A DNA stretch of 64,000 nucleotides from an uncultured Ruminococcus sp. Its GTDB lineage: Bacteria; Bacillota; Clostridia; Oscillospirales; Acutalibacteraceae. This document shows positions 62,177-64,000 of this stretch, in pieces (positions within the stretch are counted from its first letter, which is position 1; each line of letters begins with the position of its first letter). The DNA lies in the NCBI GenBank assembly GCA_902778175.1, contig CACYWT010000008.1, positions 1-64,000 on the forward strand. Direction: 5' to 3'. A program made the position numbers and the translations under genes. The notes beneath the pieces were generated by a model, which worked only from the letters and a program-made list of their open reading frames with translations, was not told where the DNA came from and did no database searches.

Positions 62177-63004
62177 TCAGCTTTTTGTTGCGTCCTTATA
62201 CCCCTCCGGTATCTCAAGCATTTCCTTTACTTCAAGTGAATCGGATATTTTTACGAAATCAAAGGTTATATTTCCGGAATTTGTCTGAACAACCTCGGCA
62301 ACAGGTTTTCCGAGCGAATCAAAATAATATTCAACATATGTATCGCCCTGTATTCCCTGTCCCGTCATATTTTCTGCCGATGAAGCATCAAGCTTGTAAC
62401 GCTCAAAGGTGACGTTTTTTCCTTCATACTGAGTTTTGCCTGTGCTCTGGAAAGTACAGTTATTTACCGTACCAAGACATACTTTGGTTGTAAAGTTTTC
62501 GGCATATTCGGTGGCAGTTCCTTCAAACGGTGTGTGGGTATATGTTTTTGTATTATGATCTATATTATAGATCCTGTTGTCTTTTACAACAGTACACTGG
62601 TTTCCCCTTTCGGAGATCATATTAAGAGCTGCGATCTCATTGACACGGTCAGCCTCTATTATATAACTGTATTTTACCGTTACGATCCCTGAATCATCAG
62701 AACCGGACGATTCCGCAGATGAAGCTGATGTTCCGGCTGACGATTCCGTTTTCATTGAAGCAGGATCATACCTTGTAGTCATAACGACGTCAATATAAAA
62801 ATTATCGCTCATCCAGAGTTCTCCGAAGCTTTTCATAAGAAGAAGTTCGGATTCCTTGACGGAATTTTCCTTTGACGCCTCAGATGAAACAGAGGAAGAA
62901 GCTTTGCTCTCAGAAGATGATTCCTGAGAAGTGCTTTCTCCGCATCCCGTCAGAAGCAATGAGATCAGAATAGCAGAAACAAGAATCAATGGCTTTTTTT
63001 TCAT
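62177..63004 (-). CDS. Lipoprotein of unknown function
   Basis: 275 residues. Signal peptide and lipobox LLLTGC (Cys at 21), a Ser-rich linker (22-50), then a compact domain (about 55-275) with a second Ser-rich insertion (residues 90-105). The pattern of many beta strands and paired aromatic residues recalls LolA/LppX-like lipid-binding lipoproteins, but this is not certain. The start is ATG at 63004 or GTG one codon upstream. Its promoter (63061-63089) overlaps a perfect inverted repeat. The 182 bases beyond its stop show nothing notable. Confidence 0.75.
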   Translation of the reverse strand: MKKKPLILVSAILISLLLTGCGESTSQESSSESKASSSVSSEASKENSVKESELLLMKSFGELWMSDNFYIDVVMTTRYDPASMKTESSAGTSASSAESSGSDDSGIVTVKYSYIIEADRVNEIAALNMISERGNQCTVVKDNRIYNIDHNTKTYTHTPFEGTATEYAENFTTKVCLGTVNNCTFQSTGKTQYEGKNVTFERYKLDASSAENMTGQGIQGDTYVEYYFDSLGKPVAEVVQTNSGNITFDFVKISDSLEVKEMLEIPEGYKDATKS

Positions 63005-63060
63005 CACAGAACCGACCCTTTCCGTATATACAGTATTTTATTACGAAAACATCTTATTAG

Positions 63061-63096
63061 ATTTTAACACAGATGATAATGTTAGTCAACACTAAC
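63061..63096 (-). promoter_or_regulatory. Promoter with overlapping inverted repeat for the lipoprotein gene
   Basis: Minus-strand TTGACT (63084-63089), 17 bases, TAAAAT (63061-63066). The -35 lies inside GTTAGT-CAAC-ACTAAC (63081-63096), an exact 6-bp dyad that could bind a dimeric repressor. Confidence 0.6.
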
Positions 63097-63167
63097 GCAA
63101 ATGACGATATTACAACCGCAAAAAACCGGTCTTTCCTTTCGGATATCACAGCTTAACAAAATATCCT

Positions 63168-63179
63168 ATTTGTACAAAT
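63168..63179. repeat. Perfect 12-bp palindrome upstream of ptsI
   Basis: ATTTGTACAAAT, 17 bases before the ptsI -35 hexamer. A possible operator; short palindromes of this kind arise often in AT-rich DNA. Confidence 0.45.
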
Positions 63180-63195
63180 GGCGGTTTTTATAGTG

Positions 63196-63224
63196 TTGAC
63201 AATTTGGTAGTTTTGGTGTTTAAT
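63196..63224 (+). promoter_or_regulatory. Promoter of ptsI
   Basis: TTGACA (63196-63201), 17 bases, TTTAAT (63219-63224). The ATG follows after 37 bases. Confidence 0.7.
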
Positions 63225-63261
63225 AGTATATAGAAGTATTGTAGGTTGGGAGGTGAAGCTT

Positions 63262-64000
63262 ATGAAGGAGCTTTTCGGCAAAGGCGTTTCAAAAGGCATT
63301 GGTATAGGTAAAATACTCTTTTTCAAGAATACACTGCTTGATATCCCAGATTATGAGATTGATAATGTCGAATCAGAACTCGACAGATATCACAACGGTA
63401 TGGAGCTTGCAAAATCACAGCTCGGTGAAATATACGATAATGCCTGCAAACGAGTTACAAAAGATGAATCCGTTATTTTTAAAACACATATTATGATCCT
63501 TGAGGATTCTAAATTTGTAGGTCTTGTTGAATCGGCTATCAACAAACATAAAAATGCGGAACAGGCTGTCTATGAATCGGCTATCAAGCTTGCAAATATG
63601 TTCAAACAGATCGACGATGAGTATTTCCGCGCAAGATGCAATGATATTATCGACGCTTCACATATTCTTATGCAGATCCTGCAAAAGAAAAATGAACCGA
63701 CTAACGCTATTGATGAAAACGACCCCGTTATCGTGGCTGCGACCGATCTGTTCCCGAGTGATACGATTTCGTTCAAGGAAGATCATCTGCTCGGATTTGT
63801 GACTAACGACGGATCACAGAATTCCCATACTTCTATTCTCGCAAGAACAATGGGTATTCCTTCGGTAATACAGATCCACGAACCGCTTGCGGGTTTCAAC
63901 GGAAGAATGGCGATCATCGACGGTATGCTGGGAAAGATCATTATAGATCCCGATATCAACACCCTTGCTCTTTATCAGGGTAAGCGTGAACGCTATCTTA
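63262..64000 (+). CDS. ptsI: Phosphoenolpyruvate-protein phosphotransferase, enzyme I (partial)
   Basis: 246 codons are present before the window edge. The N-terminal EI domain (about 1-145) contains the HPr-binding helices; the phosphohistidine domain is next, with the active His in SQNSHTSILARTMGIPSV. The C-terminal PEP-binding barrel is beyond the window. The enzyme starts the PTS cascade by taking phosphate from PEP and passing it to HPr. GGGAGG precedes the ATG by ten bases. The usual ptsH is not seen upstream, so HPr must be encoded elsewhere or downstream. Confidence 0.93.
   Translation, partial: MKELFGKGVSKGIGIGKILFFKNTLLDIPDYEIDNVESELDRYHNGMELAKSQLGEIYDNACKRVTKDESVIFKTHIMILEDSKFVGLVESAINKHKNAEQAVYESAIKLANMFKQIDDEYFRARCNDIIDASHILMQILQKKNEPTNAIDENDPVIVAATDLFPSDTISFKEDHLLGFVTNDGSQNSHTSILARTMGIPSVIQIHEPLAGFNGRMAIIDGMLGKIIIDPDINTLALYQGKRERYL

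Noticed and set aside
1-64000. CRISPR arrays, phage genes, insertion sequences or defence islands
   Set aside because: No regularly spaced repeats, transposase, integrase or nuclease-helicase cluster was seen on either strand.

Overview
The window reads as a chromosomal segment of a spore-forming, low-to-moderate GC Gram-positive of class Clostridia, probably Ruminococcus-like (Ruminococcaceae/Oscillospiraceae). Supporting signs: spore-formation genes (spoVB-type flippase, yabP, yabQ, divIC, ymxH, ylbJ, yqfC, yqfD, spoIIM), the IspH-S1 fusion found in clostridia, a fermentative bifunctional AdhE, anaerobe-type radical SAM enzymes (HemZ and a PflA-like protein), AGGAGG-type ribosome sites and TTGACA/TATAAT promoters. 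No phage, insertion sequence, CRISPR array or plasmid feature was seen. Most genes lie on the minus strand.

Layout. 1-5 kb: tail of an unidentified gene, a zinc-ribbon membrane protein, ribosome hibernation factor hpf, an amidohydrolase, then the conserved cluster spoVB-mazG-hup-yabO-yabP-yabQ-divIC-yabR (read right to left, to 8.1 kb). 8.1-19.5 kb: a zinc-ribbon coiled-coil protein and a tightly overlapping run recJ-relA-dtd-MBL hydrolase-hemZ-kinase, with ymxH and a P-type ATPase upstream. 19.6-23.5 kb: tRNA-Leu(CAA), ylbJ, and the divergent pair yqfC-yqfD, then a radical SAM gene. 23.6-27.3 kb: adhE followed by a degenerate copy of its alcohol-dehydrogenase half. 27.6-34.3 kb: spoIIM and a membrane partner, a metH split into two genes, and RNase R. 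34.5-41.1 kb: an ABC exporter with its two-component system and a BrkB-type membrane protein. 41.1-43.4 kb: a secreted beta-helix/Ig-like protein. 43.5-49.7 kb: shape and division genes mreB-mreC-mreD-pbp2, then minD and mgsA, with no minC, minE or rodA. 49.8-52.9 kb: dut, a U32 peptidase and zapA. 53-58 kb (plus strand): an orphan protein, glycogen phosphorylase and a DHHW lipoprotein. 58-64 kb: ywlG, ispH-rpsA, plsC, cmk, a lipoprotein, and the start of ptsI.

How the parts fit. Cell-envelope growth (mre/pbp2/zapA), spore development, mixed-acid/ethanol fermentation (adhE), glycogen use (glgP), PTS sugar uptake (ptsI) and stress control (relA, hpf) dominate. Accessory character is concentrated in the ABC/two-component module, the beta-helix protein and the two lipoproteins.

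Most notable observations: (i) an intact 337-codon AdhE-like gene beside adhE that has lost its NAD loop and all four iron ligands, a likely pseudoenzyme; (ii) an exact tandem 11-bp repeat at the -35 region of the ABC operon promoter, a probable operator for the neighbouring OmpR-type regulator; (iii) a MinD lacking its membrane-targeting tail, with a GC-rich palindromic element where minC usually lies; (iv) several hairpins placed at transcription starts or directly against start codons (glgP, regulator gene, ymxH, spoIIM, yabP). I found no clear multi-gene defence or wholly new system. All functional statements rest on reading the sequence; no search was run.
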